NCBI GenBank assembly: GCA_021604865.1 | Contig: BQJU01000072.1 | Span: forward strand, 1 to 35,801 | DNA: 35,801 nucleotides | DNA from: Saprospiraceae bacterium | Lineage (GTDB): Bacteria; Bacteroidota; Bacteroidia; Chitinophagales; Saprospiraceae | Direction of reading: 5' to 3' | Shown here: positions 8,052 through 16,627 of the stretch, piece by piece | Layout: each line of letters begins with the position of its first letter | Position numbering within the stretch: position 1 is the stretch's first letter | Program-made: the position numbers and the translations under genes | The notes under the pieces: generated by a model | The model's input: the letters and a program-made list of their open reading frames with translations, nothing else | Told to the model about the DNA's origin: nothing | Databases searched by the model: none

Positions 8052-9086
8052 CTATTCTCTAAATATTAAATAAGATGTAGTTCCAGTTATTATAGTATAC
8101 CCACCCAATGGCAGATTAGTTAGATCGAGCGTAATTCGTGTTTCGTTTTGGTTAATAACTTTTACAAAAGAACTAACATCACGACCTAGAACCGTGAAAA
8201 TCTTTAATTTATTAATTTCTAATTGATCGCCTTCCAAGTTTATTTGGTCGGAAGTTGGATTTGGATAGATATGAATAGATGCATTTTCAACTTTGTCAAT
8301 ATTAACAGCCTCAACTTTCGAATAAGAGTATTCTCCATTATAATCAGTCTGTTTTAACCGATAATAAGAAACGCCCATATAAGGATTTTCATCTGTCAAA
8401 TGGTAACGTACCATAACCTCTGAATTTCCCGCACCTTTATATTTTGTAACTTCTTCCCAGATCCGACCATCTAAAGATCGCTCTATTGTAAAATAATCGT
8501 TATTAATTTCGGTGGCCGTTTGCCAGTTTAATGAAACAATACGATTACCAATAGGGAGCGCACTAAAAGCGATTAACTCAATTGGTAATACATTCATTAT
8601 AACAAGAGAATAATCTTCAACATCTCCAATTTCAAAACCAACGCCACCTGAAGGGGCACATGCACTGGTGCCAGAAGGATTGCCATTCCAAGCAACAATC
8701 AATCTCAAACGGGTATTACCCAAAGTAGCATCAGCTGGAACCGTTATAGGAACATTTGTTTCGCCACTACCCGCAGTGCTAAAGGAAATCGTTTCATCAG
8801 TATCCTCAAAATCCTCATCTTGATTCCAATCAATGTAAACACGGCCGTTCTGACCAGGACCACCAACATTATTTACAATTGCAGTATAGGACCCCTCCCT
8901 TAAAAGATTGGTAGAGCTGGCTGTGTAGTCAGAATAATCACTATCAACCGAGGTTTGATCTATCGTCCCTAATCGAAATTGTGTAATATATACCGAAAAC
9001 CCATCGGACAATGTCTTCGCACAATATTGCCCAAAAACAGGCACCGTCAATAATATAAATATAAATAATATTAATTTTTCTTTCAT
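8052..9086 (-). CDS. Secreted GEVED-domain protein with T9SS type A sorting domain
   Basis: A 344-aa secreted protein. The signal peptide ends at PVFGQ. Residues ~20-165 form a GEVED domain: the YIDWNQDEDFEDTDE segment, the LRLIVAW strand, and the closing FEIGDVEDYSLVI that names the family. Residues ~167-262 are an Ig-like spacer (VLPIELIAFSA ... YYRLKQTDYNGEY) common in Bacteroidota T9SS proteins. Residues ~268-344 are a type A sorting domain opening with IYPNPTSDQINLEG and closing with LPLGGYTIIT. The same spacer plus sorting module recurs in the gene at 33112. Some GEVED proteins are attached to peptidases; no catalytic domain is present here. It is convergent with the glycosyltransferase. 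Confidence 0.85.
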   Translation of the reverse strand: MKEKLILFIFILLTVPVFGQYCAKTLSDGFSVYITQFRLGTIDQTSVDSDYSDYTASSTNLLREGSYTAIVNNVGGPGQNGRVYIDWNQDEDFEDTDETISFSTAGSGETNVPITVPADATLGNTRLRLIVAWNGNPSGTSACAPSGGVGFEIGDVEDYSLVIMNVLPIELIAFSALPIGNRIVSLNWQTATEINNDYFTIERSLDGRIWEEVTKYKGAGNSEVMVRYHLTDENPYMGVSYYRLKQTDYNGEYSYSKVEAVNIDKVENASIHIYPNPTSDQINLEGDQLEINKLKIFTVLGRDVSSFVKVINQNETRITLDLTNLPLGGYTIITGTTSYLIFRE

Positions 9087-9093
9087 TTAACTG

Positions 9094-9123
9094 TAAATTT
9101 AATATTTCTGAATGAGATCACAA
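9094..9123 (-). promoter_or_regulatory. Candidate promoter for the GEVED gene
   Basis: On the minus strand, TTG (9121-9123) is separated by exactly 19 bases from TAAATTTA (9094-9101), close to the Bacteroidota TTG-N19-TAnnTTTG pattern. The box is only 7 bases from the ATG at 9086, so the leader would be nearly absent. This lowers confidence. Confidence 0.35.
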
Positions 9124-9370
9124 CCTCCTAACGATCAGCCTCTTTTGCAAAGGGTTAAAATTATTAATTCTCATAAAATTAAAAAAATTTCAAGATATAA
9201 CAATAACCTTTAACAATACATTTTCTTTAAACAAAAAAGAAGCGCTAAGGGGCAAGTGAAGGCCATAAACACCTAACAATGACCTATGGCGCAATAGGCA
9301 TTTACTTTTACTTTGCGTAATTTTTACACTTTCTCAAAATAAAGTGGTGAATCCTACCAATAATAAAATA

Positions 9371-9378
9371 TATTTTTG
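9371..9378 (+). promoter_or_regulatory. Candidate -7 box for the GMC gene
   Basis: TATTTTTG matches TAnnTTTG and lies about 120 bases before the ATG at 9498. No good -33 element is visible, so it is tentative. Confidence 0.3.
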
Positions 9379-9497
9379 ATAGTTTAGCATCTTATAGAAT
9401 TTAAGTTGTCGAAAGCTATTGGAGAACCCAATCATGTACTTATCGACAATATCCCTCCCCAAAAGGCTTATTCTACCAATCGAAAAAAGAATTGCAC

Positions 9498-11216
9498 ATG
9501 TATTTTAATTCACAAGGTAAAGAAGAAAACACCTACGATGCCATTGTTGTTGGCTCGGGGATCAGTGGTGGCTGGGCTGCCAAGGAATTGTGCGAAAAGG
9601 GGCTAAAAACCCTGGTGCTGGAAAGAGGTCGGATGGTCCAACATGGCGACTACCCTACTGCAGCTATGGACCCCTGGGATTACGATATGAAAGACTACGT
9701 ATCGCAGGAAGAAATCAAAAAACAATTTAAGCAGAACCGCACCGGCTATACCGTCCGGGAAACCACCAAACACTGGTTTGTCAACGATCTTGAAAACCCG
9801 TATACCGAAGTCAAACGCTTCGACTGGATGCGGGGTTACCACGTTGGCGGCCGATCGATAATGTGGGGGCGGCATTCTTATCGCCTGAGCGAAATGGACT
9901 TTGAGGCCAACGCTAAAGATGGCTTTGGGGTGGACTGGCCGATCCGCTACAATGATGTGGCTCCATGGTACGATTATGTTGAGCGTTTTGCTGGCATTAG
10001 CGGGCGCAAGGAAGGTTTGGCACAACTACCAGATGGTCAATTCTTACCGCCATTTGAATTAAATTGTGTAGAAGAACACCTTCGGGAAAAAATTGCCGAA
10101 AATTTTAACGGCCGGGTAATGACTAGCGGAAGGGTGGCTCACCTTACAGAACCTCAACCCATCCACGGCAACCGGGGTAAATGTCTGGCGCGCAACCGCT
10201 GTATCCGGGGCTGTCCTTACGGCGCTTATTTCAGTAGCAATGCCGCTACCCTACCCGCTGCTGATGCTACCGGCAATATGACTTTGCGGCCCTTCTCTAT
10301 CGTCAATTCCATTATTTACGATAAGGAGACAAAGCGGGCCATCGGTGTGCGGATCATCGATGCAGAGACCAATGAGACTAGCGAATATTTTGCCAAAATC
10401 ATTTTCCTCTGTGCGTCGGCTTTGGGCTCTACTTTCATCCTGATGAATTCCAAATCTGATGAATTCCCTGATGGGATGGGTAATGCCAGTGGTGAACTGG
10501 GCCACAACCTGATGGACCACCACTTCCGTTGTGGAGCCAGAGGTCTTTATGATGGATTTAATGACAAATATTACAAAGGGCGACGTCCAGGTGGTATTTA
10601 CCTCCCGCGTTTCCGCAATATCGACAAAACTAGCGAACGCAAAGATTTTGTTCGCGGCTATGGATATCAGGGTGGTGCCAGCCGCAGCAATTGGATGCGT
10701 GGCGTCAAGGAACTTGAAATGACGATGGGTGCGGAATATAAGGATGCTCTCGTACAACCTGGTCCATGGGAATTTGGCATGGGTGGTTTTGGCGAATGCC
10801 TACCCTATCATGAAAATAAAACATTCCTCAATGAAGAGGTACGCGATAAATGGGGCCAGCCTACACTGACGATGGATTGCGAATTTAAGGAAAATGAGAT
10901 GGCCATGCGTAAAGATATGCAGGATGCTGCCGCTGAAATGCTGGAAGCTGCAGGGTTTAAAGATGTCGAAACCTTTGATGCTAAATCCTATCCCGGGCTA
11001 GGCATCCACGAAATGGGCACCGCTCGTATGGGCCGAGATCCTAAAACCAGTGTACTGAACAAATGGAATCAATTGCATGAAGTACCCAATGTTTTTGTAA
11101 CCGATGGTGCTTGCATGACTTCCGCAGGTTGTCAGAATCCATCGCTTACCTATATGGCACTGACTGCCCGAGCCGCTGATTATGCCGTGAAGGAATTGAA
11201 GAAAATGAATTTGTAA
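9498..11216 (+). CDS. GMC family FAD-dependent oxidoreductase
   Basis: A 572-aa flavoprotein. The N-terminal Rossmann motif reads AIVVGSGISGGWAAKEL, followed by the LVLERG strand that binds the ADP part of FAD. A GGRSIMWG segment matches the GMC signature region. The C-terminal catalytic region has HEMGTARMG (His near residue 504) and CQNPSLT (Asn near 546), the usual His/Asn pair. A CIRGCPYGA segment contributes nearby Cys residues. Members oxidise alcohols or sugars (glucose, gluconate, choline and others); the substrate is unknown. ATG 9498 (MYFNSQG) is preferred over an in-frame TTG at 9492. It has no export signal of its own. The following gene encodes the small partner that has one, so export as a pair through Tat is likely, as in gluconate 2-dehydrogenase. 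Confidence 0.9.
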   Translation: MYFNSQGKEENTYDAIVVGSGISGGWAAKELCEKGLKTLVLERGRMVQHGDYPTAAMDPWDYDMKDYVSQEEIKKQFKQNRTGYTVRETTKHWFVNDLENPYTEVKRFDWMRGYHVGGRSIMWGRHSYRLSEMDFEANAKDGFGVDWPIRYNDVAPWYDYVERFAGISGRKEGLAQLPDGQFLPPFELNCVEEHLREKIAENFNGRVMTSGRVAHLTEPQPIHGNRGKCLARNRCIRGCPYGAYFSSNAATLPAADATGNMTLRPFSIVNSIIYDKETKRAIGVRIIDAETNETSEYFAKIIFLCASALGSTFILMNSKSDEFPDGMGNASGELGHNLMDHHFRCGARGLYDGFNDKYYKGRRPGGIYLPRFRNIDKTSERKDFVRGYGYQGGASRSNWMRGVKELEMTMGAEYKDALVQPGPWEFGMGGFGECLPYHENKTFLNEEVRDKWGQPTLTMDCEFKENEMAMRKDMQDAAAEMLEAAGFKDVETFDAKSYPGLGIHEMGTARMGRDPKTSVLNKWNQLHEVPNVFVTDGACMTSAGCQNPSLTYMALTARAADYAVKELKKMNL

Positions 11217-11271
11217 ATGAATGATGACATGACCTTTTTTGTAAAGGAGGATAATAGGAAGAAATGGAAAA

Positions 11272-11360
11272 TGGAAGGAGTGATCGACTACTCTGCCTTC
11301 GCAAAGCTTCGGCTAAGCAAAGCACAAAGCTTCGTCGCCCACCACATCACTATATCCCTA
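11272..11360 (+). repeat. R2 dispersed repeat fragment between the GMC gene and its partner
   Basis: The segment with CTGCCTTCGCAAAGCTTC and GTCGCCCACCACATCACT resembles, on the opposite strand, the stretch at 18019-18120 (GCCTTCGCAGAGCTTTGTCG then CCACCCATCACTACATCAC). This copy contains a local doubling of AAGCTTCG. It splits an otherwise expected two-gene unit with a 198-base gap. Confidence 0.45.
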
Positions 11361-11414
11361 TACCACATCCCTTTTTCATAAAATGGTCATTGTGCACAAA
11401 ATAAATCAAACATT

Positions 11415-12026
11415 ATGGATCGCAGAGAAGCTATAAAAAGAACCGCCCTCTTTACCGGCTACGCCTTATCCTCTTCTGTCATCGCAGGTGTGATGCAAGG
11501 CTGCCAGCCAGAACCAACTGGACCGGACTGGACCCCTCAATTTTTCACCGAAGAGCAAGCCAGCCAGGTTAATGCCATGGTGGATGTCATGCTACCCCCT
11601 ACTGCTACTCCTGGTGCTGTGGAGTTGGGCGTACCAGCCTTTATCGACCTGATGGTCAAAGATTGGTACCAGGCTAAAGATCAAACCCATTTCCTCGCTG
11701 GTCTGGAAATGGTCAACCAACGCGCCCAAACAGACCATGGGAAATCTTTCCTAAAGTCTAGTTCGGAGCAACAATTGGCCGTAATGAATGCTATCGATGA
11801 AGATACCAGAGCTAAGCTCAAAGAACAAGCCATAAACCAGTCGGGCGAAGAAGAAAATGAAGATACCCCATACTGGCCTTTTATGCATAAATTCAAAAAT
11901 CTGGCCCTCCTGGGTTATTTCTCTTCTAAAAAAATCGGCACTGAAGTACTCAACTATGATCCTATTCCGGGTGGTTATGAAGGCTGTATTCCCTACGAGG
12001 AGGGAGGAGCTGCTTGGGCACTTTAG
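11415..12026 (+). CDS. Gluconate 2-dehydrogenase subunit 3-like protein (Tat-dependent lipoprotein)
   Basis: A 203-aa protein with a twin-arginine-type N-terminus (DRREAIKRTA), a hydrophobic stretch and a lipobox with Cys30 (VMQGC). The mature part fits the gluconate 2-dehydrogenase subunit 3 family: FTEEQASQVNAMVDVMLP, then TPGAVELGVPAFIDLMV, with a C-terminal YDPIPGGYEGC segment. These small subunits accompany GMC oxidoreductases, provide the Tat signal for co-export and tether the enzyme at the membrane. It lies 198 bases downstream of the GMC gene on the same strand. The gap holds an R2 repeat, so transcription may be shared or independent. Partnership with the GMC protein is inferred from family knowledge and position. 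Confidence 0.88.
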   Translation: MDRREAIKRTALFTGYALSSSVIAGVMQGCQPEPTGPDWTPQFFTEEQASQVNAMVDVMLPPTATPGAVELGVPAFIDLMVKDWYQAKDQTHFLAGLEMVNQRAQTDHGKSFLKSSSEQQLAVMNAIDEDTRAKLKEQAINQSGEEENEDTPYWPFMHKFKNLALLGYFSSKKIGTEVLNYDPIPGGYEGCIPYEEGGAAWAL

Positions 12027-12136
12027 GCTGGAGTGAAAGTATGTAGGTGTTTTGACGTGTGGGCTGGCTCAGCAACGAGATTCGTCGGCTGTAGGAGTGA
12101 ATAAAAACAATTAACTTTAGCCGTTCAAAATCTTTA

Positions 12137-13414
12137 ATGATGACTACGGAAACGGCAAATCTGGAAAAAGAAATCCTGAATAGCTTACAGGAAGTGCAGC
12201 AAGCTAGTCGAAAATTGGTCAGCCTGACCGATGCAGACATCAATGCCATCCTGCACGAAGTAGCGGATTTGGCTTTAAGCGAAGCTGATTATATCCTTAC
12301 GGAAAACGAGAAGGACCTGGCCCGTATGGACCTGAATAATCCGAAGCACGACCGTTTGTTGCTCAATGAAAAACGGCTACAGGATATTGCAAAAGACCTG
12401 CGAAAAGTAGCGGAGTTACCTTCTCCATTGCAGGTTACGCTGGAAGAACGCAGCCTCGACAATGGCCTGGCACTTAAGCGAATAAGTGTCCCATTGGGCG
12501 TTATCGGTATCGTTTTTGAATCCCGCCCGAATGTGACGTTTGATGTTTTTGCGCTATGCCTGAAGTCGGGCAATGCCACTGTCCTGAAGGGTAGTCGAGA
12601 TGCCCATTATTCCAATCTGGCCATTGTCGATTTGATTCACCGGGTATTAGCCAGACGCGGGTTGCAACATGTTTGTTACCTGGCGCCAAGCCAACGTGAA
12701 GCCTTGCCCCCAATCCTCAATGCCGATCGGTTTGTAGACATCATCATTCCGCGAGGTAGCCAGGGGTTGATCGATTTTGTACGGGCCAATGCCCGGGTAC
12801 CGGTTATCGAAACCGGAGCAGGCATCGTGCATACCTACTACGATCAGACGGCTGACCAGGAAAAGGGAATGGCCATCATTGAAAATGCCAAATCCCGTCG
12901 CGTCAGCGTTTGTAATGCACTGGATACCTTGCTCATTCACCAGGATCGCATGTCAGATTTACCGGCTTTATTACAACGATTAGGGGAGGTACACCACTGC
13001 GAAGTATTTGCCGATTCCCCGGCTTATCAGCAGTTAAAAGATCACTACCCTGATGATTTGCTACATGCTGCCCAATCAAAAGACTTTGGCACCGAATTCC
13101 TCTCCATGAAAATGTCGGTCAAAACGGTAGCAAGCCTTGATGAAGCAATTGAACATATCGCCCGCCACAGTTCCCGCCATAGCGAAGCCATCATCACCGA
13201 AGATCCCGCTGCCATGCAACAATTCCTCAATCAGGTGGATGCGGCCGTGGTATATGTCAATACCTCTACAGCCTTTACTGATGGTGCCCAATTTGGATTG
13301 GGTGCAGAAATAGGTATCAGTACTCAAAAACTTCATGCCCGTGGCCCTATGGCCCTACGTGAATTAACGAGCTATAAATGGTTGGTCGTTGGTGATGGGC
13401 AGGTGAGGAAGTAG
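12137..13414 (+). CDS. proA: Gamma-glutamyl phosphate reductase
   Basis: A 425-aa cytosolic enzyme of proline synthesis. It reduces gamma-glutamyl phosphate to glutamate 5-semialdehyde with NADPH. Diagnostic stretches are [16 protein letters not shown] (residues ~119-134), the nucleotide-binding [24 protein letters not shown], and the catalytic Cys (near 259) in [11 protein letters not shown]. The protein ends with the family-typical [15 protein letters not shown]. Length is normal for ProA. proB (glutamate 5-kinase), commonly its neighbour, is not in the window. TAACTTTA at 12112-12119, just before the start, resembles a -7 box. ATG 12137 and the next codon ATG 12140 are equally possible starts. 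Confidence 0.96.
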   Translation: MMTTETANLEKEILNSLQEVQQASRKLVSLTDADINAILHEVADLALSEADYILTENEKDLARMDLNNPKHDRLLLNEKRLQDIAKDLRKVAELPSPLQVTLEERSLDNGLALKRISVPLGVIGIVFESRPNVTFDVFALCLKSGNATVLKGSRDAHYSNLAIVDLIHRVLARRGLQHVCYLAPSQREALPPILNADRFVDIIIPRGSQGLIDFVRANARVPVIETGAGIVHTYYDQTADQEKGMAIIENAKSRRVSVCNALDTLLIHQDRMSDLPALLQRLGEVHHCEVFADSPAYQQLKDHYPDDLLHAAQSKDFGTEFLSMKMSVKTVASLDEAIEHIARHSSRHSEAIITEDPAAMQQFLNQVDAAVVYVNTSTAFTDGAQFGLGAEIGISTQKLHARGPMALRELTSYKWLVVGDGQVRK

Positions 13415-13453
13415 TTGGGCGTTTTAATTTCCTTCCAAAGGAGCAAAAGTGAA

Positions 13454-13566
13454 GGGAGTGTCCAGCAAAGTGTGTCTACCTCAGAATCTTCTGCCCGGCT
13501 AAGGGTCAGCGAAACCCCGCGTTCCCCGCGTCTGTGGTAAAAAAACACGCTTTCTCGTACACTGCT
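13454..13566. repeat. R2 dispersed repeat in a convergent gap
   Basis: It starts GGGAGTGTCCAGCAAAG, passes CTCAGAATCTTC, and ends CCCCGCGTCTGTGGT followed by an A-run, CAC and CTTTCTCGTACACT. It aligns in the same orientation with 18133-18231 (GGGAGCATCCAGCAAAATG ... CCCCGTGTCTGCGGT, A-run, CTTTCTTGCACACT). Both copies lie between the 3' ends of two convergent genes, with the A-run reading as a T-run for the minus-strand gene. Confidence 0.55.
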
Positions 13567-13633
13567 TCTCTCCTCAAGCTTTTTGGTTTTCCATCTTTCC
13601 ATAGACAATAATCACCCAACAAAGGCTTGCCCA

Positions 13634-15559
13634 TTACCCCTTATCCAGACGATCCATTAGTCGACCTGAAACACGCAAGAAATCCATTTCAGTAATGATG
13701 CCAATCAGTTCCTCGTCTTTGACCACCGGCAGGCAGCCCAATTTATTGTCGCGCATAAGATACATCGCTTCCATCACGGTAGCTTTGGGCGAAATGGTGA
13801 TTGGATTTCTGATCATAATGTCCCGCACCGCATTTTCGTTGCCGGCTTCTACGCGGTTGCGGTTGGTAAAATGTCGCAATAACAAACGAGAGGTCACCAG
13901 TCCACACAGTTTGCCCTTGTGGTCCTCTACCGGCATATAGCGGATTTTGCGCCAGTCCATCATTTCTGCTACAAAGTCTATCAGATCATTTTCATGAACT
14001 GTAAACAGGTCTGTCTCCATCAATTCATCAACCAATAGTTTAGTAGGACTATATTCCGTCAAGTCCTTGACCTTGGGCAACTCCCATAGGTGTCCGGGCA
14101 GGCCCTTCATCTGGTTTTTGATGATAGCAGAGGTCATGATAGCCAGTGCTTCATCACGATTCACCTCCTTAATTAGTTGGGTAAAAGCCCGTAATTGCCA
14201 ACGAGCGCCATTCATGTGTCGCTTAGCCCGTTGTTCTATGATGCCCAGGTATTTCTTAATGTCAGCAGCATCTACTTTTCGGCTCTCCAATCCTTTGCGC
14301 GCCAGTGGAAGCAACTTTTTCAATACTAGTTCACAAGCACCGATTTTTTCGTCTCCAAACCAGGTAAACTGAGAGTCGATCCCGAATTTTGCTGCCTTGC
14401 CGAAATTGTCACGCACATCCTCCCAGGATATTTTTGTTCTGATATCATCGTATTCCTCAGCCATACCAATCATGGCTCCCAGCCAGAAGGCCGCATTGGC
14501 CACCTCATCTATAACCGTAGGACCGGCTGGCAATACGCGATTTTCAATGCGCAGGTGAGGTTTACCATTATCACTGATCCCATAACAAGGGCGGTTCCAG
14601 CGGTATACCGTTGAGTTATGTACTTGCAGCGCTTTCAATTTAGGGGCCTTACCCTGAGCAATCTGCTCAAAAGAATCCTCTTCTGTTTCAGCACTCAGCA
14701 ACACCCGAAAACGAGCAATATCTTCTTTGTAGATCTCCATGATCGACTCTTTGAGCCACCCCGAGCCGAAGCTCACCCGCGGACTACGTTCGCGCATGTG
14801 ATCGTGGGTAGTACGCACATCCAGTGCCTGTTGAAAAAGAGCAATACGCGTTTCGTGCCACAACCGTTTGCCAAATACAATCGGCGAGTTGGCCCCAATA
14901 GCAGTCACTGGAGCAGCAAGGGTCTGCGCAATGTTATACATCTTCACAAAACTGTCTGGCGTCACTTGCAAATGTACCTGGAAGCTTGTATTACAGGCCT
15001 CTAACAAAGGCGAATCATGTTTAACCAGCAGTTCGTCAATACCCAGCAGCCGCAATTCATACGCATTGCCAATCAGTTGTCTATTGATCGATTCCATCAG
15101 GGCAAAATAGCGCGGTTTTGGTGTCAGATTGTGCATTTCCAGATCAAACTTGCGCAGAGTCGGCAAGATGCCCGTCAGAATAATATCGGAATCCAGGCTT
15201 TTCACCTTATTCCTTATCTTGTCCAGATTGGTGTTCAATTCATCCTCCATCTTGCTCAGGCAATTGCCCTTAAATACCCGTGGGGTCAAATTGGTCTCGA
15301 GATTAAAACGCGCCAACTCGCTGTCTATCCATTTATATTTCTTCAGCTTTTCCAATGCATCTACTGCTACTGGAGCCGGTTTGAAAGTCTTTTTATCCAC
15401 CAAACACATCTCCTGTTCGGCACCGATTCTGATCACATCCTTTTCCACCCAATCGTTTTTCAGCATATATTCCAATGCCTGTACATCTTTCAACAAATTG
15501 CGCATGAAATTGTGCATCATTTCTTCGGTATCTACCATGGTCACCCGTTGTTCACCCAT
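13634..15559 (-). CDS. Carboxylate-amine ligase (GCS2/glutamate-cysteine ligase-like) fused to a CBS domain pair
   Basis: A 641-aa cytosolic protein with two parts. Residues ~40-480 resemble the GCS2 (YbdK-like) ATP-dependent carboxylate-amine ligase family: an early GAEQEM acidic motif (E48, E50), NTSFQVHLQV near 190, and a RIENRVLPAGPTV segment near 330. Residues ~505-641 are two CBS motifs (DELMETDLFTVHENDLIDF, then VRDIMIRNPITI with LPVVKDEELIGIITEMDFL). CBS pairs bind adenine nucleotides and usually regulate the attached domain. The expected reaction joins an amino compound to a carboxylate such as glutamate; the actual substrates are unknown. The fusion may put peptide-bond synthesis under energy-state control (inference). 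It is convergent with proA across an R2 repeat and divergent from the lipoprotein gene at 15911. Confidence 0.82.
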   Translation of the reverse strand: MGEQRVTMVDTEEMMHNFMRNLLKDVQALEYMLKNDWVEKDVIRIGAEQEMCLVDKKTFKPAPVAVDALEKLKKYKWIDSELARFNLETNLTPRVFKGNCLSKMEDELNTNLDKIRNKVKSLDSDIILTGILPTLRKFDLEMHNLTPKPRYFALMESINRQLIGNAYELRLLGIDELLVKHDSPLLEACNTSFQVHLQVTPDSFVKMYNIAQTLAAPVTAIGANSPIVFGKRLWHETRIALFQQALDVRTTHDHMRERSPRVSFGSGWLKESIMEIYKEDIARFRVLLSAETEEDSFEQIAQGKAPKLKALQVHNSTVYRWNRPCYGISDNGKPHLRIENRVLPAGPTVIDEVANAAFWLGAMIGMAEEYDDIRTKISWEDVRDNFGKAAKFGIDSQFTWFGDEKIGACELVLKKLLPLARKGLESRKVDAADIKKYLGIIEQRAKRHMNGARWQLRAFTQLIKEVNRDEALAIMTSAIIKNQMKGLPGHLWELPKVKDLTEYSPTKLLVDELMETDLFTVHENDLIDFVAEMMDWRKIRYMPVEDHKGKLCGLVTSRLLLRHFTNRNRVEAGNENAVRDIMIRNPITISPKATVMEAMYLMRDNKLGCLPVVKDEELIGIITEMDFLRVSGRLMDRLDKG

Positions 15560-15690
15560 CTTTGCTATTTTATTTTATTCTGGTATTAGCGAAATATAGG
15601 GATATTTTGAAATAAGCAGATAATTTTGCCACATTCTTTCGTTTAAATACCAAAGTTGTAGCACAGCAGCCATTACGATGATGGTTATTT

Positions 15691-15780
15691 GGCAGGCCCC
15701 TCCGCGAAGCTACGGGCCGGGCTATTCACCGCTTCGGCCCTGCGGGCTAGCCCCCAAAGGGGCTACGGTTACTATCCCTG
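15691..15780. repeat. R3 GC-rich palindromic block
   Basis: A block far richer in GC than its surroundings, with nested inverted repeats. GGGCCG (15714-15719) can pair with CGGCCC (15735-15740). TAGCCCC (15748-15754) pairs perfectly with GGGGCTA (15759-15765) across a 4-base loop. It ends a few bases before an R1 copy. An open frame runs through it into the lipoprotein gene, but this looks accidental. Confidence 0.5.
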
Positions 15781-15781
15781 C

Positions 15782-15864
15782 CTGAGCGCATCGTTTGGAG
15801 GCCAACCTTTTTGCTGCAAGGATCACTTTTCGCTACAAAAACCGACCTCCAAGCAAGCGCTGAG
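15782..15864 (-). repeat. R1 inverted-repeat element, short (internally deleted) copy
   Basis: It reads TTTGGAGGCCAACC at the left end and CCGACCTCCAAGCAAGCG at the right end, on the strand opposite to the 5490 copy. Direct repeats CTGAG (15782-15786 and 15860-15864) flank it as a 5-bp target duplication. The interior, GGATCACTTTTCGCTACA, is nearly identical to the copy at 29851, and both lack the same central part of the full-length element. It lies in the divergent spacer upstream of the gene at 15911. Immediately after it a small hairpin, GCCGTA/TACGGC (15868-15884), precedes the gene. Confidence 0.65.
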
Positions 15865-15910
15865 GCCGCCGTATTTTGTACGGCCCATATTACAAAATCT
15901 AAAAATCACC

Positions 15911-16450
15911 ATGCATAAATCTGTTTTACTATCTCTTTCGTTGACTACCCTCCTACTTGCATCAGGTTGCCGGGACAAACCCCGCGATCAGATCTTCCGG
16001 ATGATCTACCCCAACTTACAATTTGAGATTCCACCCGGAGTGGGCAGCAGTTTGTCACTGGTTTTTGAATTCCCACTGATACAAACCCGCTTTGAAGATT
16101 TTTTACAACAAAACGAAATTGAAGAGTCATCGGTCAATGGCATTTATCCGTATTCTGCCACCATCACCTCTCTTGATGGCGGAGAGTACTTCTTTGTGCA
16201 GGAGGCTGAAGTACGGGTCTGCCAGGTAGGAGAAGACTGCCGGCCTGAACTTGATGCCGTATTCTATGTCGACAACCTTAATGGCCGTGCCAAGAGAGAT
16301 ATTGGTTTCCTCACCGGGCTGCAAAATGTTAAAAGCCTGATGGGAGGCCCCGAATTCCGGCTGGAAGTGGTGCTCAGATTACGGCTGGGAGAGGTGACCC
16401 CTTATGCTGTCTCTAGCAAATTAGATGTCTCGTTTGAAGCGGTTAGGTAA
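15911..16450 (+). CDS. Small lipoprotein of unknown function
   Basis: A 179-aa protein with a clear lipoprotein signal peptide ending LLLASGC (Cys20). I start it at ATG 15911; an upstream extension to 15689 would run through the R3 and R1 repeats and destroy the signal peptide. The mature part starts RDKPRDQIF and is predicted beta-rich, with SLVFEFPLIQTRFEDF and EVVLRLRLGEV strands and a Cys pair in RVCQVGEDC. I recognise no family. Spacing to the next gene is 177 bases and includes a 9-bp inverted repeat, so it is probably a single-gene transcript. Expected location: periplasmic or outer-membrane-anchored. Confidence 0.68.
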   Translation: MHKSVLLSLSLTTLLLASGCRDKPRDQIFRMIYPNLQFEIPPGVGSSLSLVFEFPLIQTRFEDFLQQNEIEESSVNGIYPYSATITSLDGGEYFFVQEAEVRVCQVGEDCRPELDAVFYVDNLNGRAKRDIGFLTGLQNVKSLMGGPEFRLEVVLRLRLGEVTPYAVSSKLDVSFEAVR

Positions 16451-16512
16451 GACCTTGATAGAAGCGGAATGCACAGAGGCAAGCACATTGAAGCCGATAG
16501 CCAGTTCCCGGA

Positions 16513-16564
16513 AAATGGCGCCACCATTAAATTTTTTTCTTGAGCAACGATTTTCGCGCCATTT
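16513..16564. promoter_or_regulatory. 9-bp inverted repeat between two exported-protein genes
   Basis: AAATGGCGC (16513-16521) and GCGCCATTT (16556-16564) are perfect complements with a 34-base spacer that contains a T-run. It could be a terminator for 15911-16450 or a binding site upstream of 16628. I cannot decide between them. Confidence 0.3.
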
Positions 16565-16627
16565 CTCGGGGGCACGCCCTAAAAATTTCCCAAAAAAGTC
16601 TTACCTTATGGAGCAAAATCCGATGCT

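Larger units (their letters stand above)
9087..9497. other. Divergent AT-rich intergenic region
   Basis: A 411-base spacer between the divergent 8052-9086 (minus) and GMC (plus) genes. No credible ORF is present; a short frame at 9406 is a shadow of the GMC start region. It holds the two promoter candidates listed separately and should drive both genes. Confidence 0.5.

Noticed and set aside
10251-10757. Minus-strand ORF of 168 codons
   Set aside because: Antisense shadow of the GMC oxidoreductase gene, whose motifs on the plus strand are unambiguous.
13372-13608. Minus-strand ORF of 78 codons resembling one at 17984-18235 (both contain a SV.ESVFF segment)
   Set aside because: The likeness comes from the R2 repeat carried by both; frames differ outside the repeat and there is no start or family support.
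15689-15910. N-terminal extension of the lipoprotein gene at 15911
   Set aside because: It would translate the R3 and R1 repeats and bury the signal peptide; ATG 15911 gives a clean lipobox.
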